This document shows positions 1 through 8,488 of a stretch of 64,000 nucleotides of DNA, in pieces. The notes under the pieces are model-generated. The model saw only the letters and a list, made by a program, of their open reading frames with translations, had not been told where the DNA came from and did no database searches. This stretch comes from Entomomonas asaccharolytica. GTDB taxonomy: Bacteria; Pseudomonadota; Gammaproteobacteria; Pseudomonadales; Pseudomonadaceae. The stretch is taken from NCBI RefSeq assembly GCF_016653615.1, contig NZ_CP067393.1, positions 2,371,673-2,435,672 on the forward strand. Direction: 5' to 3'. Positions within the stretch are counted from its first letter, which is position 1, and each line of letters starts with the position of its first letter. The position numbers were made by a program, and so were the translations under genes.

Positions 1-327
1 TTTTTTAATTAATTTAGAGAGTCGTTTTTTAGGCCACCACCAACTAATAGCCATCTCTGCAAAAGCGATTCCCATAGCAGCAAAATTTCTTTTCGTAATT
101 TGCTTTCTATCTTCTGCTGACATTTCAGGAAAGCATAACTCAAGATTACGTTCTACAATACGTCGCCTTGAGCCCGCTAGGTAATAAACAATACCACCAA
201 AACCAGCGCCTAATTTTCTAAGCCACTTATAAGGTAATAGTACCAATAACCACAATACAATTAGCCCTAACCACAATAGCCAATAACGAGGGTGTAAAAA
301 ATTTCTCTTAAAGACAACTCTAGCCAT
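1..327 (-). CDS. lpxL: Lipid A lauroyl-type acyltransferase, 5' part only (LpxL/HtrB family)
   Basis: Late acyltransferase of lipid A biosynthesis, expected to move a fatty acyl chain from acyl-ACP to the lipid A precursor at the inner membrane. Only the first 109 residues are in the window; the gene runs off the left edge. Seen: an N-terminal hydrophobic segment at about residues 15-32 (WLLWLGLIVLWLLVLLP), then RRRIVERNLELCFPEMS, the conserved RNLxLCFPE stretch of LpxL/LpxM proteins. The catalytic HX4D motif would lie beyond the edge. The ATG at 327 overlaps the stop of the upstream dehydrogenase gene as TAATG, so the two are probably translationally coupled. LpxL and LpxM cannot be separated from this fragment. 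Confidence 0.85.
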   Translation of the reverse strand, partial: MARVVFKRNFLHPRYWLLWLGLIVLWLLVLLPYKWLRKLGAGFGGIVYYLAGSRRRIVERNLELCFPEMSAEDRKQITKRNFAAMGIAFAEMAISWWWPKKRLSKLIKK

Positions 328-1265
328 TAATACTCCTGATTAAAATCTACTTGGCCAAGCAGTGGCTGTTGCTTTTGAAAACGTTCTAAGTTACGGCTGA
401 ATAAATTAAAAACCAGAGGTGGTAGGCTGATCGCGGCTGTGTGCTCTGTAATTAGCAAATTTGGCACTCGCCAAAATAAATGGTTTGCAGGTAAAGGTTC
501 AGTTCTAAATACGTCTAATACTGCCAAACTAGGACGCCCTTTATCTAAAGCAATAATAAGCTCCTCATCAACAATGGCTGTACCACGCCCTGCATTAATA
601 AATACCGCACCCTGTTTCATTTTTGCAAAAATCTTAGCATCAAAAATATTTTGTGTACTAGGCGTATCAGGCAATAAACTAATCACATAATCAGCCGCTG
701 TGACATATTCTGCTAATTCAGTTAATGCACCCACTTTTTCAAAAGGTGGTAGCTCTTTTGCCGTAGTAGCAATACCAAAAAGTTTGACGCCAAACGGCTT
801 AAGGAATTTAGCAACCCCTGTACCAATAGTACCAGCACCAACAATTAATACCTGCTTACCATGCAAAGTAGAAGGTCGATCAGCTATCCAATGTTGTCTT
901 TGCTGTGCCGCATATCGTTGCAACAATTGACGCTCATGAGCTAACATATAGGTTAATACATATTCAGCCATTAACTGGTCGAATACCCCTACCGCAGGAC
1001 TTAACACATAATCTTTAGGTAAATTATGTGCCATTAAGGGTGCAATTCCTGCAAATACTGATTGAATCCATTGTGGCGTATTAACGCCCTCTTTTAATAA
1101 GTCTGCACATTGATTAGGAGAACCTAGCCATATATCACACTGATTAGCAATTTCTTTTAAGGAGGCTACATCATTACCTGCAAATAACTCACAGTCAGGA
1201 TATTTTTGCTCCACTAACGGAATATAAGCTGAATAGTCTTTATCAATAATTAACAACTTATTCAT
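327..1265 (-). CDS. D-2-hydroxyacid dehydrogenase (GhrA-like)
   Basis: NAD(P)H-dependent D-isomer-specific 2-hydroxyacid dehydrogenase of 312 residues; the likely reaction is reduction of glyoxylate, hydroxypyruvate or a similar 2-keto acid in the cytoplasm. The Rossmann motif GAGTIG is at 143-148. The catalytic triad of the family is visible: Arg227 in [13 protein letters not shown], Glu256 in FRTEPLP and His275 in ITEHTAA. The start overlaps the stop of ycgL by four bases (ATGA) and the stop overlaps the lpxL start, so this is one operon: rnd, ycgL, this gene, lpxL. In Pseudomonas (from memory) a homologue also follows rnd and ycgL. The exact substrate cannot be told from sequence. Confidence 0.88.
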   Translation of the reverse strand: MNKLLIIDKDYSAYIPLVEQKYPDCELFAGNDVASLKEIANQCDIWLGSPNQCADLLKEGVNTPQWIQSVFAGIAPLMAHNLPKDYVLSPAVGVFDQLMAEYVLTYMLAHERQLLQRYAAQQRQHWIADRPSTLHGKQVLIVGAGTIGTGVAKFLKPFGVKLFGIATTAKELPPFEKVGALTELAEYVTAADYVISLLPDTPSTQNIFDAKIFAKMKQGAVFINAGRGTAIVDEELIIALDKGRPSLAVLDVFRTEPLPANHLFWRVPNLLITEHTAAISLPPLVFNLFSRNLERFQKQQPLLGQVDFNQEY

Positions 1266-1567
1266 ACTGGATCATTAAACCTCAATAATTCATCAGGTAA
1301 ACTCATCAACTCATCTTCTTCTGGAGGAGGTGGCATTTGTAGATGAAAGCCTTGTTGTTCGATATTAGCTAAAACTTGGACAGCATCTTCTCTAGCAAGT
1401 TTACGATTAGTAGTTAGCAATAAATCAAAGACGGGTTGCGGCTTGCCAAATACACTTAATAACTCCTCAGGAACCCGTTCTAAACCCTCTTTTTTATCCA
1501 CATACAAATACATTTCATTTTTACGTGGACTTTTAAAAATAGAACAAATACGTTTTTCAATTGCCAT
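1262..1567 (-). CDS. ycgL: YcgL domain-containing protein
   Basis: Small cytoplasmic protein of 101 residues from the YcgL family, which has no established biochemical role. Recognised from the N-terminal [20 protein letters not shown], the stretch [11 protein letters not shown] and the proline/acidic tail MPPPPEED, all typical of the family. It lies between rnd (15 bases upstream) and the hydroxyacid dehydrogenase gene (ATGA overlap), the same order as in Pseudomonas. The association with RNase D has suggested an RNA-related role, but that is only inference. Confidence 0.88.
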   Translation of the reverse strand: MAIEKRICSIFKSPRKNEMYLYVDKKEGLERVPEELLSVFGKPQPVFDLLLTTNRKLAREDAVQVLANIEQQGFHLQMPPPPEEDELMSLPDELLRFNDPV

Positions 1568-1582
1568 AATTTTAAGCTCTGT

Positions 1583-2698
1583 TTAATTTAATGCTTGTAT
1601 TAAAATGTCAGATAATATTTCTTTACGCCAACCTTTTAAACTATCAGGCAACTGATAATCTTTACTAGCTTGAACTGAATATAATATTTTTTCAATTATC
1701 CTTTTGCGCCATAATAACTCAGGACAAATGTCTAACTCGGTAGCTTTATGCTGTACTAGCTTTTTTAACTCTTTAGCAAGCTTGCCACTATTCACTGATA
1801 ACGGCCTATCTATTCGTTGTGGCCAATCTTGTTGATCAATCTTAGCGGCTTTTTCAATGACTGCTAAAAGCGCATCGCCCTCTTTACGCAAAGTTCTAGG
1901 ATGTAATTCAGGTGTTTTTGCTAGTGCGACTAAATTATTAGGCTGGTACTTAGCCATCATTAACAAACTATTGTCTTTTAACAATCGACCTCTGGCAATA
2001 TTTTGTGTTCTTGCTTGCTCTTCTCGCCAAGCATAAAGCGCTTTTAACACCGCCAACTGTTGCCTTGATAAACGCCAAGCTTGTCTTGATTCTTTATATA
2101 ATGTTTGAAAGTCAGGTACCTTAGCATAGCTTTCAGCGAGTTCTTTAGTGTCCTCATAAAGCCACTGTAATTTTTCAGCAGATAACTGACTAATAAAATA
2201 ATGGTACAGCTCTATTAAATACATCACATCTGCTGCTGCATATTGCTCTTGCTCTGCTGATAAAGGACGTTGTAACCAATCTGAGCGTTTTTCTTGCTTA
2301 CTTATTTCTTTATTCAATAATTGATTAACTAACGGCGAGTAACCTAATGTGATGCCCATACCCAAAAATGCAGCAGCCACTTGGGTATCAAAAACAGGTT
2401 CAGTAATAACACCTGTGAGTTGGAATAATAACTCTAAATCTTCTGAACAGGCATGTAATACTTTTATGACTTGTTTGTTCTCTAGTAATTGGGCAAATGC
2501 AGACCAATCAGAAATAGCAAGAGGATCTATTAAATAAGGTATTTTTCCATCACTAAGCTGTATCAAACCTGCTATAGGATAAAAGGTTGTTTCTCTTAAG
2601 AATTCAGTATCTAACGTAATAAAGGGTAGTTGTTGCCATTGACTACAATACTCAACCAAGGTTTTATTATCGCGAATCCACACAACATTAAATAGCAC
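1583..2698 (-). CDS. rnd: Ribonuclease D
   Basis: 3'-5' exoribonuclease that trims tRNA precursors. It has a DEDDy exonuclease domain followed by an HRDC domain. With the GTG start at 2698 (371 residues) the catalytic residues are Asp30 and Glu32 (LDTEF), Asp87 (HACSEDLEL) and the Tyr153-x3-Asp157 pair (YAAAD). The HRDC region lies at about 205-285. The reading frame opens at 2740, but GAGGAG sits six bases before the GTG at 2698, and a start there gives VLFNVVWIRDN, the N-terminus expected for pseudomonad Rnd. The ATGs at 2740 and 2716 lack well-spaced ribosome-binding sites. First gene of the rnd-ycgL-dehydrogenase-lpxL operon. Confidence 0.9.
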   Translation of the reverse strand: MLFNVVWIRDNKTLVEYCSQWQQLPFITLDTEFLRETTFYPIAGLIQLSDGKIPYLIDPLAISDWSAFAQLLENKQVIKVLHACSEDLELLFQLTGVITEPVFDTQVAAAFLGMGITLGYSPLVNQLLNKEISKQEKRSDWLQRPLSAEQEQYAAADVMYLIELYHYFISQLSAEKLQWLYEDTKELAESYAKVPDFQTLYKESRQAWRLSRQQLAVLKALYAWREEQARTQNIARGRLLKDNSLLMMAKYQPNNLVALAKTPELHPRTLRKEGDALLAVIEKAAKIDQQDWPQRIDRPLSVNSGKLAKELKKLVQHKATELDICPELLWRKRIIEKILYSVQASKDYQLPDSLKGWRKEILSDILIQALN

Positions 2699-2881
2699 TA
2701 AATCCTCCTCACTCATGAAGAGGTGTAGTATACTTACCATTCCCCTAGCTCGACAATATTAAGTTAATTATTTTATAACGTTACTTTTAATTCTTTAAAT
2801 CATCAGAAGTCTTTTTTAACACTTATATCTTATAAATTATTTGTCTATAATAGATTAAATATTGTTTTTATGAGAGTTGAA

Positions 2882-3571
2882 ATGACCATCCCCCCCTTTG
2901 ATAGTACAGGAAAAAACTTTGCGTATTGGTGGAATATACAAGGTGAATGGGTAGAAGAACCTAATGTACGTCGTGGTGGAGAAAGTGGTGTACTTCGTAC
3001 CACTGATGCAAATGGCCATACATTATATATCAAACATCAAGAAGGACATATTTACCGCAGTATATGTCATCCATTAGGTCAAGCTACTATCCTTCGTGAA
3101 TACAAAGCTTACTGTGCATTTGCTAAAGCCCAAGTCAAAACGCCTAAAGTTATTTACTGTGGTAGCTTAGATAAAAAGGCTATTTTAGTTACTGAGTCAT
3201 TAGATGGTTTTATTGACCTAGATAGTTGGTTAACCCTCTGTCGGCAACAAAATACTTCAGCAGAGATTATTTATAAAGTATTAGAAGCAACAGCAAAGAT
3301 GCTGGCAAGAATGCACCACAATCGGCTACAACATAATTGCACATATGCTAAGCATATTTTTGTAAAAGTATCAGAACAGGCTAATCTTCCAGTGGCTGAA
3401 GTAGCTTTACTTGACCTTGAGAAATCGAGACGTCGCTTAACTACAAAAGCAGCAGCTTTACATGATATTCCGCAGATAAAACGCCACTCCCTACTAAATG
3501 CAGAAGAATGGCGTTACTTTGTAAATTGTTATGAAAAGGCTTTTGGTTGCTCACTTCCACAACTTTACTAA
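2882..3571 (+). CDS. inaA: InaA-type lipopolysaccharide kinase family protein
   Basis: Protein-kinase-like fold protein of the InaA/WaaP (Kdo/heptose kinase) family, 229 residues. Seen: a glycine-rich N-terminal lobe (RRGGESGVLR), the lysine-bearing strand TLYIKHQEG, the HPLGQATILREYKAY helix typical of InaA, and the catalytic-loop equivalent HNCTYAKHIFVK, followed by VALLDLEKSRRR where the DFG-like Asp falls. In Pseudomonas inaA is associated with LPS or acid/stress responses; the real phosphate acceptor is unknown. ATG 2882 is preferred because GAGAG precedes it; an in-frame ATG at 2870 would add four residues. It stands alone, convergent with the iron ABC operon, with only seven bases between the stops. 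Confidence 0.8.
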   Translation: MTIPPFDSTGKNFAYWWNIQGEWVEEPNVRRGGESGVLRTTDANGHTLYIKHQEGHIYRSICHPLGQATILREYKAYCAFAKAQVKTPKVIYCGSLDKKAILVTESLDGFIDLDSWLTLCRQQNTSAEIIYKVLEATAKMLARMHHNRLQHNCTYAKHIFVKVSEQANLPVAEVALLDLEKSRRRLTTKAAALHDIPQIKRHSLLNAEEWRYFVNCYEKAFGCSLPQLY

Positions 3572-3578
3572 ATAACAA

Positions 3579-4358
3579 TTAATGATGTTCAACTAACCCA
3601 TCAATCATCACGTGGGGTTTGCCACGCGAACAATGTTCTACCCTACCCACTACCCCGTAAACCTCAGCCAGTACTTCGGGCGAAATAACTTGGTGTGGTA
3701 TACCACTAGTGACTAATCGCCCATCCTTAAGCATTAATACGTAATCCGTATGTTGTAATGCAATGTTGATATCATGCAATACTATCACCGTTACCATATC
3801 TCGTTCTCTGGTTTCTTGCTTAATGACATCCATTACATGAAACTGATGATTAAGATCTAAGGCACTTAACGGTTCATCCAGTAATAATACTTTAGGTTGA
3901 CGAATAAGCGCCTGCGCTAATCCCACCAATTGTTTTTGACCACCTGATAGTTGATCAAGATAGCGCATACCTAAATCTTCAATACCTAACTTCTCTAGCA
4001 ATGCCATTGCTTCTTCTATAACTTGTTGGGTACTTTCACTATTAGATGCTTTACGTGCCACTAACATCGACTCAAAAGCGCGTAGATGAACACTGGCAGG
4101 TAAACTTTGTGGTAAATAAACCACCTGTTTAGCACGCTCAGCAAAATGGGCAGTGACTAAATCTTGTCCGTTAAAAAGTACTTCTCCCCTTGCAGCATTA
4201 AGGCCAGCCATTGCTTTTAATAAAGTAGACTTACCACTGCCATTAGGGCCTAGTAATGCTGTAACTTCACCGGCATTAATATGCTCCACCGAAAGATTTT
4301 CAATAACTTGCCGCCGACCGTAAGCAACGCTGAGCGACTTAATTAATAAATCACTCAC
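3579..4358 (-). CDS. Iron-chelate/heme-type ABC transporter, ATP-binding subunit
   Basis: ATPase of a FecCDE/BtuD-type importer, 259 residues, cytoplasmic face of the inner membrane. All nucleotide-binding motifs are present: Walker A GPNGSGKST at 37-45, signature LSGGQ at 137-141, Walker B VLLLDEP at 157-163 and the switch His195 (VLHDIN). It overlaps the permease gene by four bases (ATGA) and is last in the operon substrate-binding protein, permease, ATPase. The substrate is most likely a ferric chelate because of the Fur-like site upstream of the operon; cobalamin or heme cannot be excluded. Confidence 0.9.
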   Translation of the reverse strand: MSDLLIKSLSVAYGRRQVIENLSVEHINAGEVTALLGPNGSGKSTLLKAMAGLNAARGEVLFNGQDLVTAHFAERAKQVVYLPQSLPASVHLRAFESMLVARKASNSESTQQVIEEAMALLEKLGIEDLGMRYLDQLSGGQKQLVGLAQALIRQPKVLLLDEPLSALDLNHQFHVMDVIKQETRERDMVTVIVLHDINIALQHTDYVLMLKDGRLVTSGIPHQVISPEVLAEVYGVVGRVEHCSRGKPHVMIDGLVEHH

Positions 4359-5425
4359 CCACGACCTCCAGAAGTAGTACGGAAGATAATAGCTAAAAAG
4401 AAAGGAATGCCTATTAATGAAGTAATAATGCCCACAGGAATTAACACCCCTGGAATCATATTTTTTGAAACTACAGAGGCCAATGAAAGAATAAGCGCAC
4501 CCGACAATGCACTGGCAGGTAAATAAAAACGATGATCTTCACCAAATAACATTCGAGCAATATGTGGCCCTACTAAACCAATAAACCCAATCGTTCCCAC
4601 AAAAGCTACTGCTAAACCTGATAATACACTGATTCTAAATAAGCTAGCCAAACGTAACCGCTTAATATTAATACCAAAACTAGCAGCCCTATCTTCACCC
4701 AAACGCAGTGCAGTTAATTTCCACGCTGCCAGCATAGAGAAAGGGAAAGCAACCGCTAACGCTATCGCTAAAATACTGATATTTTGCCAGTCAGCACGGG
4801 ACATACTGCCTAAAGTCCAAAATACCAACGCTTGTAATGCTTCAGCGGTGGCTATGTATTGTAACAATGCCACCAATGCACTAAAGGTAAAGCCAATGGC
4901 AATACCAAATAGAACAATCACATTGGTATTGGCTTGCCGCCAACGTGCCAATACATCCAATAACATAGTGGCAAATAAAGCAAATACAAAAGCATTGCCT
5001 GCTACTATCCACTTAGGATGTACCCCTGGAATACCAATATTTAATACAAAACCTAAAGCAGCACCAAAAGCCGCCGCATGAGAAACACCTAAGGTAAAAG
5101 GACTGGCTAACGGGTTATTTAATACGGTTTGCATTTCCGCACCCGCCAATCCTAAAGCAGCCCCCACTAGAATCGCCATCAACGCTTGCGGCAAACGGAT
5201 ATCCCAGATAATAATCTGTTGTGTTTTAGGGGCAGATTGCGCATTAAACAGAATATTAAGTAAATCTGTAAATCCTAAACCAGATGAACCTAAGGATAAA
5301 TCTACCAATAAAGAGCTAATAATGGCTAGCAGTAATACAACTAGCCAAAACACTCTTTTTATAATAATTTGCTTATAACGATAGACCACTGATGATGCTG
5401 GTTGTGCCAGAACGCTATCTGTCAT
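4355..5425 (-). CDS. FecCD-family iron ABC transporter permease
   Basis: Integral membrane permease of 356 residues for an iron-siderophore or related chelate importer. A first transmembrane segment at about residues 25-45 is followed by the family motif region GAALGLAGAEMQTVLNNPLA, repeated hydrophobic segments, and the coupling-loop motif GTIGFIGLVGPHIARMLFG that contacts the ATPase. It overlaps both neighbours by four bases, so three subunits are made from one message. A single permease gene implies a homodimer, as in BtuC. Length and motifs are normal for the family. Confidence 0.92.
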   Translation of the reverse strand: MTDSVLAQPASSVVYRYKQIIIKRVFWLVVLLLAIISSLLVDLSLGSSGLGFTDLLNILFNAQSAPKTQQIIIWDIRLPQALMAILVGAALGLAGAEMQTVLNNPLASPFTLGVSHAAAFGAALGFVLNIGIPGVHPKWIVAGNAFVFALFATMLLDVLARWRQANTNVIVLFGIAIGFTFSALVALLQYIATAEALQALVFWTLGSMSRADWQNISILAIALAVAFPFSMLAAWKLTALRLGEDRAASFGINIKRLRLASLFRISVLSGLAVAFVGTIGFIGLVGPHIARMLFGEDHRFYLPASALSGALILSLASVVSKNMIPGVLIPVGIITSLIGIPFFLAIIFRTTSGGRG

Positions 5426-6549
5426 GAAGCGTCCCTAAGATCAACCCAATATGTTCCTTGAATATCCACTGGTAAAAACTCTTGTAGCTCATTGAAAGTT
5501 TCTTGCACATCTACATCCTTAAATAAATCTGGGTAGAACCATTTAGCAAACGCTTCTATGGCAATAATATTATAAGGTGAATTGTAGAAATTATGCCAAA
5601 TACCATGGGTATTGTCGATGCTAGCAACAGCAGTTAATGCATTAACCCCTGTACGGGTAGTTAAGCGCTTTAAGCTTTGCGCAGCATTTTGTTGAGTAAC
5701 ACCTTGCCCTGCTTTTAAGCCCAATTTAGCATCATTAGTCGCTGTACCACTCATGATATAAACTTTTGGATCAACACTAATAACATGCTCTAAGCTAATT
5801 TCACCAATTACCGCTGGTAAAATATCAGCTGCAATATTATGGCCACCTGCGGCTTCAATAAACTCGCCAAAATTACCTTTACCTGCGGTATGGCAACAAG
5901 TAGGAGATTTCACCTCAGGTAACATTTCAATAAATACCGTTGTTCTTTCATTGGCAGGAATTTTAGCAACACGCTCTTGAATTCGGTTTAAATGTTTTTC
6001 ATAAAACGCTAAATACTTATTGGCTGCTTCTTCGCGATGTAGTACTTTGCCTAATATCTTGATACTTGGAATCGTATTCTTCATAGGGTATTGGCGAAAA
6101 TCAATAAATACCACAGGTACACCAGCACTTTGTAATTTTTCTACCAATGGATTTGTAACGCCTGGACCATGTCCCGCTATCCCAAAAATAGCTATATCAG
6201 GCTGTAAAGCCATTACTGTTTCTGGATTTACACTGGCCTCTGACGTTTGACCAATTAACGGAATATCCTTGATAGTGGGGAATTTTTTTAAATAAGCATT
6301 ATAACCATTAACATCACTGCTTTTTAACTCGCCTTGCCAGCCAACGATACGTTTAGTGGGGTTATCTTTATCTAAAATAGCCATACTATAGAGCATACGT
6401 CCTTCACCTAATAGCACTCTATCAACTTTGTTAGGTATCTCAACTGTTCTGCCAGCAACATCGGTGATAGTTTCGGCTTGTACAATTGTCGAAAATGCAA
6501 ATACCGAGGCAAATAAGCATGCACATTGTATTTTTAGGAATTTGCTCAT
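5422..6549 (-). CDS. Iron ABC transporter periplasmic substrate-binding protein
   Basis: Periplasmic helical-backbone metal-receptor protein (FecB/TroA fold), 375 residues. A signal peptide is seen (MSKFLK, hydrophobic core, cleavage expected after VQA at about 25), then the family opening TITDVAGRTVEIPNKVDRVL. The stretch CCHTAGKGNFGEFIEAAGG is typical of a clade of iron-binding members. GGAG lies seven bases before the ATG. First gene of the importer operon and preceded by a Fur-like element near 6586-6610, so iron repression is likely. No TonB-dependent receptor gene is nearby, so the outer-membrane step must be encoded elsewhere. Confidence 0.9.
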   Translation of the reverse strand: MSKFLKIQCACLFASVFAFSTIVQAETITDVAGRTVEIPNKVDRVLLGEGRMLYSMAILDKDNPTKRIVGWQGELKSSDVNGYNAYLKKFPTIKDIPLIGQTSEASVNPETVMALQPDIAIFGIAGHGPGVTNPLVEKLQSAGVPVVFIDFRQYPMKNTIPSIKILGKVLHREEAANKYLAFYEKHLNRIQERVAKIPANERTTVFIEMLPEVKSPTCCHTAGKGNFGEFIEAAGGHNIAADILPAVIGEISLEHVISVDPKVYIMSGTATNDAKLGLKAGQGVTQQNAAQSLKRLTTRTGVNALTAVASIDNTHGIWHNFYNSPYNIIAIEAFAKWFYPDLFKDVDVQETFNELQEFLPVDIQGTYWVDLRDAS

Positions 6550-6585
6550 TGTAATACTCCAATTTGGATAAGATATAAAATTATA

Positions 6586-6610
6586 TGATAATTATTCTTA
6601 AATGAGAATG
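6586..6610 (-). promoter_or_regulatory. Putative Fur box upstream of the iron ABC operon
   Basis: The element begins TGATAATTATTCTTA, which fits the Fur 7-1-7 model (TGATAAT-N-ATTATCA) with two mismatches, and continues into a TGAGAAT half-site. It lies 37-61 bases upstream of the substrate-binding protein start, where a repressor would block a promoter. Moderate match only, supported by the function of the genes. Confidence 0.55.
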
Positions 6611-6720
6611 TAAGTTATTATCTTATATTTTGGAGAGATATGTAAGTAAATTTTTGGTAAAAAAATATGTTAGTTAATTAGTCTTATAAAATGAAATCCA
6701 GCAACTTATCTAATTCTGTA

Positions 6721-7410
6721 TTAATCGCTTGATATAGTATTAAATAACTGCCTACTTACTAACGGTTTGCCCTGTAGATGAATCGCTAAAACCTGCCGCA
6801 TTAAACGCTTTGCAGACAATAATACTGAGGCTGATGACCAATCAGCCTCACTCATTGCTAATAAATCACGGCCATAGAAAGCACCTGATTGGAATTGCGG
6901 TATTTGTTGCAAACCGTTTTCTGGATTAAATATATAAAACCCTTCAGGCCACAATGGAACGCCATCGCCTGTCTCAGTAAGGGAAAAACTATAGCCTAAC
7001 TCATTGAGTAGTTGCCATTCAAAGCCCCTTAATAAAGGTTCAATAGCAGTTGCTGAGGATAACTGTTGTAATGCTTGCTGATAGTAATTAAACAACACAG
7101 GGCAAGCATCCTCCAAAGGAAGCAAGCGTATTAACAACTCATTAAGGTATAAGCCACTAAACAACGCTTTTCCACTTAATAAAAAAGGATTACTGGTGGT
7201 TTCAATTTGGCGAACCGTTTTTAAATCACCTTTGCCAACAAAACTTATAGTTAATGGCATAAAGGGCCTAGCGATACTACCTACTTTACTACGTGCTTTT
7301 CTTAATACCGCCCTTACCCTACCCCCTGGCGTAAAAAAATCCACCAAAGCACTTGTCTCTTTGTAAGGTTTACTATGTAACACAAAAGCTTGCAAAAAAG
7401 TATGATTCAT
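6721..7410 (-). CDS. recO: DNA repair protein RecO
   Basis: Recombination mediator of the RecFOR pathway, which anneals single strands and helps load RecA at gaps. 229 residues from the ATG at 7410. N-terminal OB fold opens with FLQAFVLHSKPYKETSALVD, the typical RecO beginning (AFVLHxRPYxE), followed by GRVRAVLRKARSK and a helical C-terminal domain with LNELLIRLLPLEDACPVLF. The frame extends to a TTG at 7425, but the ATG matches known RecO N-termini better. The zinc-finger cysteines of some RecO proteins are absent, as in many gammaproteobacteria. In many genomes recO follows era and precedes pdxJ; neither is here. Confidence 0.9.
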   Translation of the reverse strand: MNHTFLQAFVLHSKPYKETSALVDFFTPGGRVRAVLRKARSKVGSIARPFMPLTISFVGKGDLKTVRQIETTSNPFLLSGKALFSGLYLNELLIRLLPLEDACPVLFNYYQQALQQLSSATAIEPLLRGFEWQLLNELGYSFSLTETGDGVPLWPEGFYIFNPENGLQQIPQFQSGAFYGRDLLAMSEADWSSASVLLSAKRLMRQVLAIHLQGKPLVSRQLFNTISSD

Positions 7411-7524
7411 CTTTAAAATTATCAACCTATTAAATAAAAACTTACCTCGAAATACAATTTTTTTTGCATGCCTAATCAGTTTAGTTATAATGGCTTTTTA
7501 GACCACCCTGACAGACCATGAAAC

Positions 7525-8487
7525 ATGACTATTAATCACTATAAAATTTTACAGATCCCAGAAACAGCTACCTCTGAAGAGATTAAACAAGCTTATATTA
7601 ATAGTATAAATAAATGGCAAGAGCTGCAAACGCAACAAACCCCTGAAGCTAAAGAACGTTCCAACAAGATTATTGCTAGTATTGAACATGCCTATAAGGT
7701 TCTTTCCAATCCTACTACACGTGCTCATTTTGATAAAGCATTGCAGAACCAAACATCCAATATCACCACTACTACTAACCAAACGACTACTATGACTACC
7801 ACACATTCTTCAAGTAAATTATTATATACATTGCTCGTAATTATTCTAATCTTATTAATTGCTATTGCCGCAGGTGTCTCCTATATCATCTTTAAAGGCC
7901 CTGCTCTACAACCCATAGCACAAGCTCCACAAAGCCAGCAGGCTAATCAACAAAAAGCAGCCCCAACCATTTCAGATGAACTTAAAAAAGAATTAGAAAA
8001 AGCAGAGCAACTCAAAAAACAAAATGCTAATAATCCAGAACTAATAGAAATAGCTAAATCTATTGCAGAAATGGCTAATAAAAACAGCAATACGATTATT
8101 GCTTACAATACGCAATTCTTAGGTGCTCAATCATCTAATCAGAATGTTACTTTTAGATTTATGGTAATTGATGGGATTACCCATTCACAATCATTATTAT
8201 CATCCTATTTAACAGAACGCTTTATTGTGAATAATAATGATGTATGTAATAGCCAACAAGCAAACTTAGCCAAGGGAACATTATTTACTTTTGCTTATTA
8301 CAATACGAAAGGTGAATTATTAGGCAGTTACTATATTGATCAACAAGTTTGTCAATCACCTGCTACCAACAGAATTGTTAAGCGTCCCGATGAAAGCCAA
8401 CTAAAACCGCTGGAAGTAAAGAAAGATAGCGCGGCAACCACCAACAAAGAACCTGCTAACAAGCAACCAGAAGCGACTAATAAATAA
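7525..8487 (+). CDS. J-like membrane protein lacking the HPD motif
   Basis: Protein of 320 residues. Residues 1-72 have the outline of a J domain: HYKILQIPETATSEEIKQAY, a second helix, then IEHAYKVLSNPTTRAHFDKA, which matches the end of a DnaJ domain. The His-Pro-Asp triplet that stimulates DnaK should follow the second helix near residue 31-36, but WQELQTQQ is found instead, so canonical Hsp70 activation is unlikely. A Thr/Asn-rich linker leads to one membrane segment at about 99-124. Then come a Gln/Lys-rich coil and an unrecognised C-terminal domain (about 185-290) that is probably periplasmic. It is divergent from recO and ends one base before the convergent holA stop. Confidence 0.7.
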   Translation: MTINHYKILQIPETATSEEIKQAYINSINKWQELQTQQTPEAKERSNKIIASIEHAYKVLSNPTTRAHFDKALQNQTSNITTTTNQTTTMTTTHSSSKLLYTLLVIILILLIAIAAGVSYIIFKGPALQPIAQAPQSQQANQQKAAPTISDELKKELEKAEQLKKQNANNPELIEIAKSIAEMANKNSNTIIAYNTQFLGAQSSNQNVTFRFMVIDGITHSQSLLSSYLTERFIVNNNDVCNSQQANLAKGTLFTFAYYNTKGELLGSYYIDQQVCQSPATNRIVKRPDESQLKPLEVKKDSAATTNKEPANKQPEATNK

Positions 8488-8488
8488 A

